From the IMG/VR virus record IMGVR_UViG_3300032050_005838, positions 1-55,430 of that record: a DNA stretch of 55,430 bases. One strand, given 5' to 3'. Below, piece by piece: positions 30,549 through 39,802 of the stretch (its first letter is position 1; every line of letters starts with the position of its first letter). Below the pieces are notes generated by a model. The model ran no database searches. It was not told the origin of the DNA and saw only the letters and a list, made by a program, of their open reading frames with translations. This DNA comes from a virus. Made by a program: the position numbers and the translations under genes.

Positions 30549-31645
30549 AATTCTGGTAACTCCTCATAGTCAATGCTGTCGCTCATTATGCCGATAACAT
30601 AATTAGTCGATTCGTTCTCCTGCAGTGCAGTTTGTTTCTTGCTGGTGTCAACGTGTTTGTTGAACCAAGGAATAGGGGTACTGCGTGGTGCAGGTTCCAA
30701 GTACTTGATACCAATTTCGTTGAGTGCGTTCTTGGCAGTGAAGTCCACAAAGTCTCTCAAGATGTTGGCATTGAGTCCAATCACAGGACCAAATTTAAAC
30801 AAGTATTCTGCCCACTCTTTTTCTTCGCGGATCACATCCAGGTACAATTGGTACACTTCTGCTTCGCATTCTGCTTTGACGTCAGCAAAGCGAGTATCTT
30901 CTTTCACAACCTGATTGATCAAAAATGCAGTCCACTCTTTGTGTAGCAGTTCATCTTGCAAGATTAGTTGAATGATGTTGCCGTTGCCAATGAAGATCTT
31001 GTTCTCAACCATGGCCAATGAGGTTGCAAATGATACCATAAAGCGGAATGCTTCCAATGCGTAACTAGCATGTAGAGCCATGTAAATTGCTTTGACGTGG
31101 TCTTGTTCAGTGACTGCTTCACCTAGTTGTTTGCGGCAGTTGACCACATGTAGTTCTTCATAGTAGTTGCCCACACTTGATGCCATATCTACAATTTCTT
31201 TAGTGTCGTGGATGGTGTTGAACACATCCTTGGGTACATTGTAGATGTTGCGAATGATGTGACTGTAACTTCTTGAGTGAATGTTGGTTTCAAAGAATGT
31301 CCAGTTATACACTAAAGCTTCTAGTTCTGGTAGGCTTACTACAGGAGTAAAGATTTGACTTGGGCCACGACCTTGCAAACTATCTAGTGCTGTTTGGCGT
31401 AACAGGTTTGATGTAAAGATATGCTTGACAGTATCTGACGCATCTTTAAAGTCTTGTGAGTCTTTGGTCAATGAGATCTCTTCTGGCACCCAAAAGAATC
31501 CACGTGCCTCTTGCTCATACTTGGCAATCTTGTTGTACTTGACTTCTTCAAATCTTTGAATGGTCACAGGACCTGCTGGGTCCAGAAACATCTTGCGGTT
31601 CAAATAATCTGTTTTTGTTTTTAAATTGTATTGTTGTTTACTCAT
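30545..31645 (-). CDS. nrdB: ribonucleotide reductase small subunit (class Ia)
   Basis: 366 aa. Radical and di-iron residues are readable: E119-T-N-I-H123 and the radical Tyr127 in IHSRSYSHIIRN, with later acidic ligands around SVGNYYEELH and DELLHKEW. It pairs with NrdA to make deoxynucleotides aerobically. The C-terminal peptide (SIDYEELPEL) would dock on NrdA. A 63-aa membrane protein gene lies between nrdB and nrdA. Confidence 0.95.
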   Translation of the reverse strand: MSKQQYNLKTKTDYLNRKMFLDPAGPVTIQRFEEVKYNKIAKYEQEARGFFWVPEEISLTKDSQDFKDASDTVKHIFTSNLLRQTALDSLQGRGPSQIFTPVVSLPELEALVYNWTFFETNIHSRSYSHIIRNIYNVPKDVFNTIHDTKEIVDMASSVGNYYEELHVVNCRKQLGEAVTEQDHVKAIYMALHASYALEAFRFMVSFATSLAMVENKIFIGNGNIIQLILQDELLHKEWTAFLINQVVKEDTRFADVKAECEAEVYQLYLDVIREEKEWAEYLFKFGPVIGLNANILRDFVDFTAKNALNEIGIKYLEPAPRSTPIPWFNKHVDTSKKQTALQENESTNYVIGIMSDSIDYEELPEL

Positions 31646-31648
31646 ATA

Positions 31649-31840
31649 TTACCAATGTCTGATTGTGTTGGCTATAATAAAGCCACAAGTTATAACGTGT
31701 ATTATAACCCAAAACGTCTTGAAGAACAAGGCTATGCGAGCTTCTCGAAGAGTCAAGATAGGCACATCTGGACGATCATGATCTGACTCGCCCATCAGGT
31801 GCCCAGTGGCTCTGGCCCATATCTTTTCTATACTGTTCAC
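31649..31840 (-). CDS. small membrane protein between nrdA and nrdB
   Basis: 63 aa. A conserved N-terminal arm (IWARATGHLMGESD, then RPDVPILTLREA) and one membrane segment at about 38-60 (KTFWVIIHVITCGFIIANTI). I recognise the ARATG...DVPILT plan from T4-like phages, where it is uncharacterised. The first bases overlap the nrdA stop by 4 nt. Confidence 0.75.
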   Translation of the reverse strand: MNSIEKIWARATGHLMGESDHDRPDVPILTLREARIALFFKTFWVIIHVITCGFIIANTIRHW

Positions 31841-34155
31841 AGTTTACAGCTTTCACAGTCTTCCTCAAGATCAAAATCAATTTCCTCCAAAGGAGCTGCC
31901 TCGTCGGCCTTTTGTTTTGATCCTGCTTTGTTGATTAGACTGTAGTAGAATGTTTTCAATCCCCAGTAATGTGCCTGCATCAAGTTCTTGGCAATCAATG
32001 TGGTGGGCACTTTACGGTCAGCAAAGTGTGCGGGATTGTAAAATGTGTTTGTGCTGATTGACTGATCAATGTAGGCAGCCAATACTGCGGCAGTCTTCAA
32101 GTAGCCGTCACAGTCCTTCTGTGCCCACATCTGTTGATATTTGTTTTTCAACTTGTGATACTCAGGCACAACTTGTGTGAGCGAACCTGCCTTGGATTCT
32201 TTTACAGAGATCAAACTCATGGGCATTTCAATACCGTTGGTTGAGTTGATCACCACTGAGCTGGACTCCACAGGAGCAATGGCCATTTGGGTGGCATTGC
32301 GTACTCCATAGCTACGCATTTCAGCACGTAGCCCTTCCCAGTTCAGTTCAGGTGTGAAGTCTGTGAGTTCGTTCACCCCCTTGGCACGTAGTTCCCAGGG
32401 AAAAATGCCTTTGCCGTAGCGTGTTCGGTCTGAGTCCGCACAACGACCACGTTCCTTGGCCAGTTCAACTGAGGCTTCTGTCAGGTAGTAGGCCTGGTGT
32501 TCCATCCACGTCTTGACGTCAGCCAGGGCGTCTCGCTCTCCGTATTTGAATCCACGCTTGGCGTGCCAATAGGCAAGGTTGGTGACTCCAATTCCAAGCG
32601 GTCTGATTTCGTCATTGGATAGTTTAGACTGGATGGAAAGAAAGTCTTGATAATCAAGAATGTTGTTGAGGCTACGATGCAGTATGCGACAAGCACGGCG
32701 CATGTCTTCTGGGTTACGGAACGCACCCCAATTGATTGAGCCCAGAGTGCAAAGTGCGATACGACCATCGCTGTCATCCAGACGTTTAAAGGATTTAGTA
32801 GGTAAAAGTATTTCACAGCAAAGATTACTCTGGTAAATGGTATGATACTCAGGATCAAAAGGTCCTTGGTTCATCACATTGTCAATGAACACTAGATAGA
32901 TACGACCAGTGTCTGTTCGTTCCTTGAGTATGCCTGATTTGAACACTTCTTCAGCACTCATGGTCTTTGTTCTCAAGTCTTTGCGTTTTTCATATTCGCA
33001 ATAGAGCTGTTCAAACCGTTGTGTGTTTTGATAAAATGCTTCGTACAGGTCTGGTACTTCGTTTGGGTCAAAGAAAGTTATGTTTTCTTTGTTCTTGAAT
33101 CGTCTCCAGAAGAAAGCACTAAGCACAACCCCATAATCCATATGACGGACTCGGGTTTCTTCTGTTCCTTGGTTGTTCTTAAGAACAATAAGATCATCAA
33201 ACTGATGATGCCAAATAGGATAAAATACAGTAGCACTTGCATTACGAATACCTCCTTGTGAGCATGAGCGCAAATCTCCAAACCATTTCTTCAAGAATGG
33301 TATCATGCCTGTATGCTGGATCTCACCACCACGGATGGGTGAACCTAATGAGCGCAGTCGTCCAATTTCTAAACCAATGCCTGCACGTTTGCTGGCATAC
33401 TTGGCCATCATTTCTCCGGACGCGAAAATACTGTCCAAATCATCATCCGAGCGAATAAGCACACAACTACTAAACTGTTTAGTAGGAGTACCAAGCCCTG
33501 CCAACACTGGCGTGGCCAATGTGAAAAGCCCGTCGCTGGCTGCTGTGTAATACTCTTTGATGTAGCGCATTCTCGCTGAGTTCGGTTCTTCTGAGTGAAA
33601 TACAGTAGCGGCCGCGACCATGTATCTAATTTGTGGAGTTTCATATATTTGTTTGGTACTACGGTTCTTGACCAAGTACTTCTCTATCAGTTGTTCAATT
33701 GCCGCATATGAATAGGTTTCATCTTTTGAGTGATCCAACATGTCATTCATGCGGTTCCAGTCATCCTCTGTGTACCATTCCAGTAATTCTGGAGTGTATA
33801 GGCCAGTGTCTACATTGGTCTTTACAATTTCATACAAGTGTGGTGGAGTATATGAACCATATACATCTTTACGCAACATGCTGAGTCGTTGCTTGCCTGC
33901 TACGAATTGATAATTGGTGTGACCCACATCAGGATTTGACTCTACGTCAATAAGGTCAACTATGGCACGTAAGGTAATTTCATCAATTTCCTTGGTGGTA
34001 ATTCCATCGTAAAAATGCAACTGTGCCTTGATCTCTACCATGCTCTGGCTCACGTCTGCAATGCCTGCGCATATTTTGGCAATTTGTGTCTGCCACTTTT
34101 CCAATGCCAATGGCTCCCGCTGCCCTGAGCGTTTTACAACTGTTATTATTTTCAT
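31837..34155 (-). CDS. nrdA: ribonucleotide reductase large subunit (class Ia)
   Basis: 772 aa. An N-terminal ATP cone (first 95 residues, VVKRSGQREPLALEKW) for allosteric control; active-site Cys in QFSSCVLIRSDD; the catalytic loop SNLCCEI (equivalent to N437, C439 and E441 of E. coli); the partner Cys in CTLGSIN; and the redox pair in the final CESCKL. It reduces ribonucleoside diphosphates. The presence of the ATP cone implies normal dATP feedback, although phage copies often lose it. Confidence 0.96.
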   Translation of the reverse strand: MKIITVVKRSGQREPLALEKWQTQIAKICAGIADVSQSMVEIKAQLHFYDGITTKEIDEITLRAIVDLIDVESNPDVGHTNYQFVAGKQRLSMLRKDVYGSYTPPHLYEIVKTNVDTGLYTPELLEWYTEDDWNRMNDMLDHSKDETYSYAAIEQLIEKYLVKNRSTKQIYETPQIRYMVAAATVFHSEEPNSARMRYIKEYYTAASDGLFTLATPVLAGLGTPTKQFSSCVLIRSDDDLDSIFASGEMMAKYASKRAGIGLEIGRLRSLGSPIRGGEIQHTGMIPFLKKWFGDLRSCSQGGIRNASATVFYPIWHHQFDDLIVLKNNQGTEETRVRHMDYGVVLSAFFWRRFKNKENITFFDPNEVPDLYEAFYQNTQRFEQLYCEYEKRKDLRTKTMSAEEVFKSGILKERTDTGRIYLVFIDNVMNQGPFDPEYHTIYQSNLCCEILLPTKSFKRLDDSDGRIALCTLGSINWGAFRNPEDMRRACRILHRSLNNILDYQDFLSIQSKLSNDEIRPLGIGVTNLAYWHAKRGFKYGERDALADVKTWMEHQAYYLTEASVELAKERGRCADSDRTRYGKGIFPWELRAKGVNELTDFTPELNWEGLRAEMRSYGVRNATQMAIAPVESSSVVINSTNGIEMPMSLISVKESKAGSLTQVVPEYHKLKNKYQQMWAQKDCDGYLKTAAVLAAYIDQSISTNTFYNPAHFADRKVPTTLIAKNLMQAHYWGLKTFYYSLINKAGSKQKADEAAPLEEIDFDLEEDCESCKL

Positions 34156-34162
34156 TCTACTC

Positions 34163-34588
34163 CTACTTTATTTGTAGTTTTATTTGGTTTTGTGTTATCT
34201 GATGTCGAGTCTTTTTGAGACTCAGGTTGATATTTACGACAGTGTCTCGGTCCCAATTCAATATATATTTTCCCTGGTTCACTTGGACTAAATTGTCGCT
34301 ATCCACCTCTACAAGCACCGCATCTTGTAGGTCGGGTCTATCAAGTATTGTTATAGTATACAGGATTCCAAGGCCGCGAGCAAGGCCACAATACAAGTTG
34401 TCATCCAGTAATTGCCAGGGATCTGGCCAATTTGCACGGTCGTCCCAGTGTAGGTGATATGGCGTCCAGGGTGCGTCAAACCACCATGAATTGATGGCTG
34501 AGAGAGTTGCATCAGTGTCCAGGGATTCACACTGGCGACGAAGATTGGACCAACTTGCTAGTCGGTCACTAAAGGTTTTATGCCACAT
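34163..34588 (-). CDS. conserved phage protein next to the tailspike
   Basis: 141 aa. Conserved segments include SAINSWWFDAPWTPYHLHWDD, NWPDPWQLLDDNLYCGLARGLGILYTI and LNWDRDTVVNI, widespread in T4-like phages and always found with structural genes. Possibly an assembly factor; the PYHLHW/YCGLARGLG plan loosely recalls transglutaminase-like folds, not firm. It shares one base with the tailspike stop. Confidence 0.78.
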   Translation of the reverse strand: MWHKTFSDRLASWSNLRRQCESLDTDATLSAINSWWFDAPWTPYHLHWDDRANWPDPWQLLDDNLYCGLARGLGILYTITILDRPDLQDAVLVEVDSDNLVQVNQGKYILNWDRDTVVNINLSLKKTRHQITQNQIKLQIK

Positions 34589-36372
34589 TAAGCTAGGTGA
34601 GTGATAGAGTAAGTTATTGAGCCGGCTGTGCCAGTTGGGGTGGCATCTGCGTATGACACTGTGACCACACTGGTGGCTTCTGCAGCCGATAACACAAAGC
34701 CAGTTGACGCATTATCTGAATAGTCATCAGTAAACGAGAATGTGGTTCCAGACACAATAGTAATTGTGCCTGTGCGATAAGTTGTGCCACGCTTGATAGT
34801 GTAATCCATTCGGAATGCTCGGATGCCTGTGGCACTGCTGTCCACTGTGAACAAGGTAGAAGTTGCGGCTGAATCGGCCAGGGTGGATACCACGCCAGTA
34901 GTGCGCACATACTGACCCAGATTCATCTGGTTGGCAATAGTGGTATTGGCCACACCTGATATTACATAACCAATCTTGCTGGTGTTCATGCCAAACGCAA
35001 TACTACCAGTGGCGCCTAGGCTCACACGAGGATAGGTTGCGCTCTGTGCAGTGGTGCGCTGGAACATGTCGCCCATGCTGACATTGTTGTCTGTGTCAAT
35101 ACTGATCACAGGTGTGGTGGCTGTGACAGTGTAGTTGTTGCCCACATCATAGAATATGTTGTAGGCACTGATGTTAAATGTTGCTCCCACAATCTGAATG
35201 CCTTGAGTGTACACATCATCAAAGGTGTTGTGTACCATGCGAACGCCTGTGGGACTGGTGTCTAAAATAATACCACGGTACATGGCATCAAAATAGCAGT
35301 TACTGATTGTGGCGCCGTTGATCACAGCATCAGTATTGACGCCATAAGTGACTCCGGTGAATCTGCAGTTATCAAAATAGATTTGGTTACAAGGATACGA
35401 TATTGTGCTGGCAAAGTTTACTCCGCTGAGAGAGGCATCAGTCACTGTGTTTATGTTTGTGCTGGCAGTAAACGGGCCTTGGAATGTGATGTTGGTAAAA
35501 GATACTTGTTCAGCATCTTCCACCATTAAGATGTTGTGAGAGTTAGCAGAGTCATTGCCATATGTGGCTGTTTGGAATCGCATGCCAGATACTTCAATGC
35601 TTTGCGGAGCATATTGTGCGCCACCTGTGCCAATGTCGCTGCCTACCTGTTGCAAGCTGTCTGCTGTGCGTACCACGTATTCTGGTAGGCCCGCTGGCAC
35701 TGGGTCCCAAAAGTTGACATTTGTGATTGCTGTGCCAGCAGACACCGCGGCAATTGATCGGAAATAGTAGACACCGCCCGAGCCTGCAGGATAGTATACC
35801 AACACGCCTGTGGCATAAGGTATGGCACTAGACCAGGTTTCTACAGCAAAGTTAATGATACTGGAGTTAGGACCTTCTCCGTACAACTGAGCAAATGGAG
35901 GAATCTTGATAGTGTCAGTGATTAGATATGTTCCTGCAGGGAAGAACAAACTTCTACGAATCTGTGTGTTGGTCTGGCGGCAGTACAACTGAAACAAGGC
36001 ACGATTGATAGCGGCTGTGTCGTCTGTAACTCCGTCTCCGGTGGCGCCAAAGTCTGTGACCACGGCATAGCTGTCCAGTCTGCTCTGCAGGCTTTGACTT
36101 ACTGGTGAACCTGATGTGGCACCTGTTTGTACGTCATATCCGGCAGCAGAACCTTTGTAGGTATAGGCTGTGGTATATTGCAACAGATCTGAAAATTCTG
36201 TAAGGATTTCAGTGTTGCCCACAACAGGAGCACCTTCGGTTAGTTCGCCATTGCCAATGAACAATTGTCGTGTGTCTACTGCCCAGCCCAATTCTGCGCC
36301 AGCCAGTGGCTCAGGTAAGTCTTGTGCCAGACCTTTTCGTTGTGTAATTCTAGATATTTGTAAAATGGCCAC
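34588..36372 (-). CDS. tailspike/tail fibre with pectin-lyase fold
   Basis: 594 aa. An N-terminal virion-binding part (ISRITQRKGLAQDLPEPLAG, AELGWAVDTRQLFIGNG) is followed from about 104 by VVTDFGATGDGVTDDTAAIN and the beta-helix of pectin-lyase-type tailspikes, with coils such as SNCYFDAMYRGIIL and HNTFDDVYTQGIQ. Such proteins bind or cleave surface polysaccharides. The C-terminal 110 residues form a separate beta-rich domain. Start is GTG 36372-36370 behind GAGGA. A late-type TAAATA lies at 36395-36400. Confidence 0.88.
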   Translation of the reverse strand: MAILQISRITQRKGLAQDLPEPLAGAELGWAVDTRQLFIGNGELTEGAPVVGNTEILTEFSDLLQYTTAYTYKGSAAGYDVQTGATSGSPVSQSLQSRLDSYAVVTDFGATGDGVTDDTAAINRALFQLYCRQTNTQIRRSLFFPAGTYLITDTIKIPPFAQLYGEGPNSSIINFAVETWSSAIPYATGVLVYYPAGSGGVYYFRSIAAVSAGTAITNVNFWDPVPAGLPEYVVRTADSLQQVGSDIGTGGAQYAPQSIEVSGMRFQTATYGNDSANSHNILMVEDAEQVSFTNITFQGPFTASTNINTVTDASLSGVNFASTISYPCNQIYFDNCRFTGVTYGVNTDAVINGATISNCYFDAMYRGIILDTSPTGVRMVHNTFDDVYTQGIQIVGATFNISAYNIFYDVGNNYTVTATTPVISIDTDNNVSMGDMFQRTTAQSATYPRVSLGATGSIAFGMNTSKIGYVISGVANTTIANQMNLGQYVRTTGVVSTLADSAATSTLFTVDSSATGIRAFRMDYTIKRGTTYRTGTITIVSGTTFSFTDDYSDNASTGFVLSAAEATSVVTVSYADATPTGTAGSITYSITHLA

Positions 36373-36389
36373 GGTGCGTCCTCAATAGA

Positions 36390-37109
36390 TCACGTATTTA
36401 GCAGATAGAACTGCTCAACACGGCGCCACCACAGATCTCTGTAGCGATCAAACTCTGCACCTTCCAACACAAACTCTTGATATTCTGGGGGTTTAATGAT
36501 GTTGAACTGCTCGTCAACATCTGGTTTGACGCACATCAAGATCACACCCTTGCGTATGCGTGTGCCATGCACTTCATTGTGTGCTTCTGCATAGGCGCAT
36601 AACTGCACAAAATAGTCCTCAATCCATTCACGCCGTTTGGGCTTGTTGCTTTGCTTGTAGTCCAAGATTGATTCTTCATTCAGATGAATCCCGGCGCCGT
36701 CTGTTGTGCCTGCGTAGATCCCGGGAAAGTATAGCGGAACTTCGATGCCCCAAAATTCGTTCACATTCTTCAAACCCTTTTCCACCACCACATGTGCCAT
36801 GGCATGACTGGCCCAGCTGTAAGGATTTGTAGTGCGTTCTTTGATTTCACCTGTCTTTACATAGTCCTCAAGATAGGTGTGCATACGTGTGCCTCGATTG
36901 GCAGCTTCCGTAGTGATCTGCTGTGCTTTTTCTGCACCCACACTACGACGCCATCGGTTCAGTGCTTCCCGGCTTTCTTCGCTTTTGGTTTTGTCAAGTA
37001 TTGTGGTAACTGAAGGTAAATTTTTGCCATCTGGTGTGGAGTAAAAACGTTTGCCTTCAACTACTACTCGGGGAATGGGTTGGTAATCAAATTTAGGATT
37101 GTACATCAA
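36390..37109 (-). CDS. PD-(D/E)XK (RecB/Cas4-like) nuclease
   Basis: 239 aa. RFYSTPDGKNLPSVTTILD opens the phage exonuclease pattern seen next to replication genes; NRGTRMHTYLEDYV gives the conserved His/Glu; TTDGAGIH and ILDYKQSNK provide the D...D-x-K catalytic core; YFVQLCAYAEAHNEV is the trailing helix with conserved Gln. Likely DNA end processing or host DNA degradation. It overlaps the radical SAM gene by 17 nt and ends the Isc operon. Either of two adjacent Met codons may start it. Confidence 0.82.
   Translation of the reverse strand: MMYNPKFDYQPIPRVVVEGKRFYSTPDGKNLPSVTTILDKTKSEESREALNRWRRSVGAEKAQQITTEAANRGTRMHTYLEDYVKTGEIKERTTNPYSWASHAMAHVVVEKGLKNVNEFWGIEVPLYFPGIYAGTTDGAGIHLNEESILDYKQSNKPKRREWIEDYFVQLCAYAEAHNEVHGTRIRKGVILMCVKPDVDEQFNIIKPPEYQEFVLEGAEFDRYRDLWWRRVEQFYLLNT
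36394..36401 (-). promoter_or_regulatory. possible T4-late-like promoter for the tailspike
   Basis: CTAAATAC on the minus strand, 22 nt before the GTG start of the tailspike gene. It is shared with the last codons of the nuclease gene, so it may be coincidental. Confidence 0.35.
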
Positions 37110-38493
37110 GTTTCTTAAAGAATGCCACCCGGTGAGTTATTTCCAGGGAGAATTGTTTTTCTATATCAATGTCATTAGTCATGATATTGATCAATTCTTT
37201 GTCAGGGGCATCTAGTAGATTATACAGTCTTTCATTAAGTAAAGCAAATGATTGGTCAGTCTTTTTGTCAAAATAGGCATTATGGCTTAGAAATTTTAAC
37301 CATTGTTCATGACTTTCGGGCATGTTCTTTAATTCTTCAATTGTGGAATTTATAAAATTAAAAAGCACCCGGGTATGGTCAGGATATTTCTTAAAGATGC
37401 CATGCCCGACACAGATCTGTAAAAACTCAATCAACGCTGGTCGATATCGTATAGGCAAGGCTTCTACGTCCAGGTGGCGGGTCTGATTTGTAAGATTAAT
37501 AGGTTTTATAGGAAATGAATAATGCTGTTGATCAAACCAGGCTGACCAATAGGTCATAAATTCGTCAATGTACATGATGTTGTTGAGGCTGAACACTGGT
37601 GTGATCAAACAACGCCATCTAGGAGTATATGTTTTCTTTCCAGACACAATACTCAGAGTGGTTTGATGACTCATTAGTGTGGCTAAATTGTTTTCAATCT
37701 TTTCAAATTTAGCCGGCCACCGCAGATATTGATAATTGTCGCCCACTGAGTCAATGCTTAAATTGATATCTACATCTCTAAACTGTGACATCTTGCTCAT
37801 GAGATCGTAGCCTGGCCGTACTGACAGTGCAGTGGTCACACGCAGATGCACACGAGGTGCAATTCCTTGAGCAATCATCCAGTTCAAAAGTTTTTTCATG
37901 CCTGGCTGCACAAGACTTTCCCCACCAATGAAATGCACATAAAAATGCTCTACCTCGGGCAATTTTTCTAATATGGTTGTGGTAATCAACTTCCAGTGTT
38001 CAGGACTTGTACTAATATCTATTTCATACTGTTCGCTCACAGGAGTATTGGTTATTCTAGCCCAGGTCGAGCTTTCTGTTTTTGAACAACTCCTGCAGGC
38101 TAGATTACAAAAGTTACTGAACTTGACCCGCAGTTCAAACTCAGGAAGTGCTTGTTTTTCTACAAAACTCCTTAATCTATCTTCAATGTATCCCAAGAAA
38201 CCATTCACACGTTCACTAGCACCACTGTGGTCTTCTTCAGATTTACAGCGCCAGCATGCTTCAGGCCATTGTTCATTTAACTGTTGCTCTTTGATATCAG
38301 CAAATGGATCTGCTCCTGCACTGGGCACAAAAGTTCTGTCGTCAAGATTGCAACAACAGGTTTTGTACACGGGTTCTGAACTCAGCTCTGAATAACGTGT
38401 GTCTAGTGTGACATAGGGATATATGCACAATGTGGGATTTTGTTCAGCCCATAACAGTCGTTGGTCTACAGACTTTTTCAGTGCGTCGGTCAT
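37093..38493 (-). CDS. radical SAM protein (twitch/SPASM type)
   Basis: 466 aa from ATG 38493, which overlaps the IscA-like stop as ATGA; a longer start at 38520 looks unused. An extra Cys cluster CCC at about 46-48 and CWRC at about 80-83 precede the SAM-cluster motif FCNLACRSC (Cys129, 133 and 136). HFIGGESL is the SAM-binding GGE-type strand and VDINLSIDSVGDNY a core barrel strand. It relates in plan to the proteins at 49658 and 52515. Such enzymes modify peptides, nucleotides or sugars; the substrate is unknown. It needs a 4Fe-4S cluster, for which the neighbouring IscU and IscA are suited. Confidence 0.85.
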   Translation of the reverse strand: MTDALKKSVDQRLLWAEQNPTLCIYPYVTLDTRYSELSSEPVYKTCCCNLDDRTFVPSAGADPFADIKEQQLNEQWPEACWRCKSEEDHSGASERVNGFLGYIEDRLRSFVEKQALPEFELRVKFSNFCNLACRSCSKTESSTWARITNTPVSEQYEIDISTSPEHWKLITTTILEKLPEVEHFYVHFIGGESLVQPGMKKLLNWMIAQGIAPRVHLRVTTALSVRPGYDLMSKMSQFRDVDINLSIDSVGDNYQYLRWPAKFEKIENNLATLMSHQTTLSIVSGKKTYTPRWRCLITPVFSLNNIMYIDEFMTYWSAWFDQQHYSFPIKPINLTNQTRHLDVEALPIRYRPALIEFLQICVGHGIFKKYPDHTRVLFNFINSTIEELKNMPESHEQWLKFLSHNAYFDKKTDQSFALLNERLYNLLDAPDKELINIMTNDIDIEKQFSLEITHRVAFFKKLDVQS

Positions 38494-38810
38494 ACTCGAA
38501 AACTTTCTCCGCAACCGCAACGATCACGCTCATTGGGATTGCGGAATTCAAATCCTTCATTTAGGCCGTTGCGCACAAAGTCCACAGTTACGCCTTGCAA
38601 GTAGGCACAACTCTTGGGATCTACATAAATTTCACAGCCGTTACAGCTAAAGCATTGATCTTCAGTTTTGGGTGCATCAACATATTCCAACACATAGGCC
38701 AGGCCTGAACAGCCTGTGGTACGAACACCTAGTCTGATGCCTACACCATGCCCGCGACGTTGGAGTGTTTGTTTTATCTTTCTAGCCGCAATGTCAGTTA
38801 CTGATACCAT
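38490..38810 (-). CDS. iscA: A-type Fe-S carrier (IscA/HesB-like)
   Basis: 106 aa, the standard length. The three cluster-ligand Cys are in place: Cys34 in TTGCSGLAYVL and Cys98/Cys100 in RCGCGESF; VDPKSCAYLQG and VDFVRNGLNEGFEFRNPN match the family. A-type proteins pass Fe-S clusters from the scaffold to apo-enzymes. It is encoded between two radical SAM genes in an operon that also has IscU. Overlap with the upstream radical SAM gene is 13 nt. Confidence 0.93.
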   Translation of the reverse strand: MVSVTDIAARKIKQTLQRRGHGVGIRLGVRTTGCSGLAYVLEYVDAPKTEDQCFSCNGCEIYVDPKSCAYLQGVTVDFVRNGLNEGFEFRNPNERDRCGCGESFRV

Positions 38811-39802
38811 GATTTTTTAGTGCAATATGTGTTGCAAGCAGTTAGTTGTTTAGGGGTGTCAAATGTGTCAATTATCTGATTGAACCACACTACGCCTTTT
38901 TCCAATGTGTCTACAGTGGCTCCGTCCCTGAGCACATGAACATCTTCCACATATGTTGTGCCAGGCTTGCTGAAATTGCCAATGAAACAGCACGGATCTA
39001 TATTGCCGTCGGATGCAATATACATACTCACTGGTGACCAAATGTGTAGGGCCTTGCACTCAACTTCATCGTAGGGTGCCTGGGCCAGTTTACGAGGTCC
39101 GTGCAGATTGATCCATTCTTCTGTGATTTGATCTGGGAAAGTTTTACCTGATTCTTTTTTGAGTTCAAATATTTTTTGGCCGTGTTGATTGTATACTGGT
39201 CCCCAGTCTCGGCCATGATGTCTCAAATTGAATTTTTTAAATCCCAGTGCTTCACTGCGTTCACGTGCTTCGTTGATCTGATGACGATTGTGATCAAATT
39301 CAGTCATGCACCAATTGGCATGCCCACCGGCTGCAATAAAGATTTGAGCATTTTTGATCACTGTTTCAAACACTGTGTTTTGTCGGTAGATATGATGAGT
39401 GTCTTCAAGACCGTCAATGCAAAACTCCATAACCACTCCTGTGGCTGCCAAGGATTGCCAAAATTCACGACCTTGGGCGCCGCCATTGGTGGATGCAGAA
39501 AGTGTTAATCCAGGTTTTCCAGGTTTAAATTTTTGTCCGTGTTGTCTAAACCAAGCCAATATACTGGGTGTTTCAGGATTCATCACTAGGTCGCCAAGGT
39601 TTCCATTTATTAACACACGTTTCAGTTGTGCAACCACAGTCTCAGGCACAATTGTTTTGATTTTTTCCAAGGTCAAATTGGTTTCTTTATAACCAAAATT
39701 GTAGGGAAATCCATGATAGTTGCGCATGCACATGGGGCACCTTGCGTTACACAAGGAACTGATTTCTATTTGTAATTCTCGAATGTCTGAGATGTTAATC
39801 AT
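38798..39802 (-). CDS. radical SAM protein with C-terminal Cys cluster
   Basis: 334 aa. Motif EISSLCNARCPMC gives Cys18, 22 and 25. VLINGNLGD, TLSASTNGG and MEFCIDGLEDTHHIYRQN are barrel strands. C-terminal Cys in IDPCCFIGNF and LTACNTYC suggest an auxiliary cluster as in SPASM or twitch proteins. It is clearly paralogous to the protein at 51472-52512: both share CIDGLE-x-THH-x-YRQNTV, FIAAGG and EFDHN-x-H. Substrate unknown. It overlaps the SGNH gene by 4 nt. Confidence 0.87.
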   Translation of the reverse strand: MINISDIRELQIEISSLCNARCPMCMRNYHGFPYNFGYKETNLTLEKIKTIVPETVVAQLKRVLINGNLGDLVMNPETPSILAWFRQHGQKFKPGKPGLTLSASTNGGAQGREFWQSLAATGVVMEFCIDGLEDTHHIYRQNTVFETVIKNAQIFIAAGGHANWCMTEFDHNRHQINEARERSEALGFKKFNLRHHGRDWGPVYNQHGQKIFELKKESGKTFPDQITEEWINLHGPRKLAQAPYDEVECKALHIWSPVSMYIASDGNIDPCCFIGNFSKPGTTYVEDVHVLRDGATVDTLEKGVVWFNQIIDTFDTPKQLTACNTYCTKKSWYQ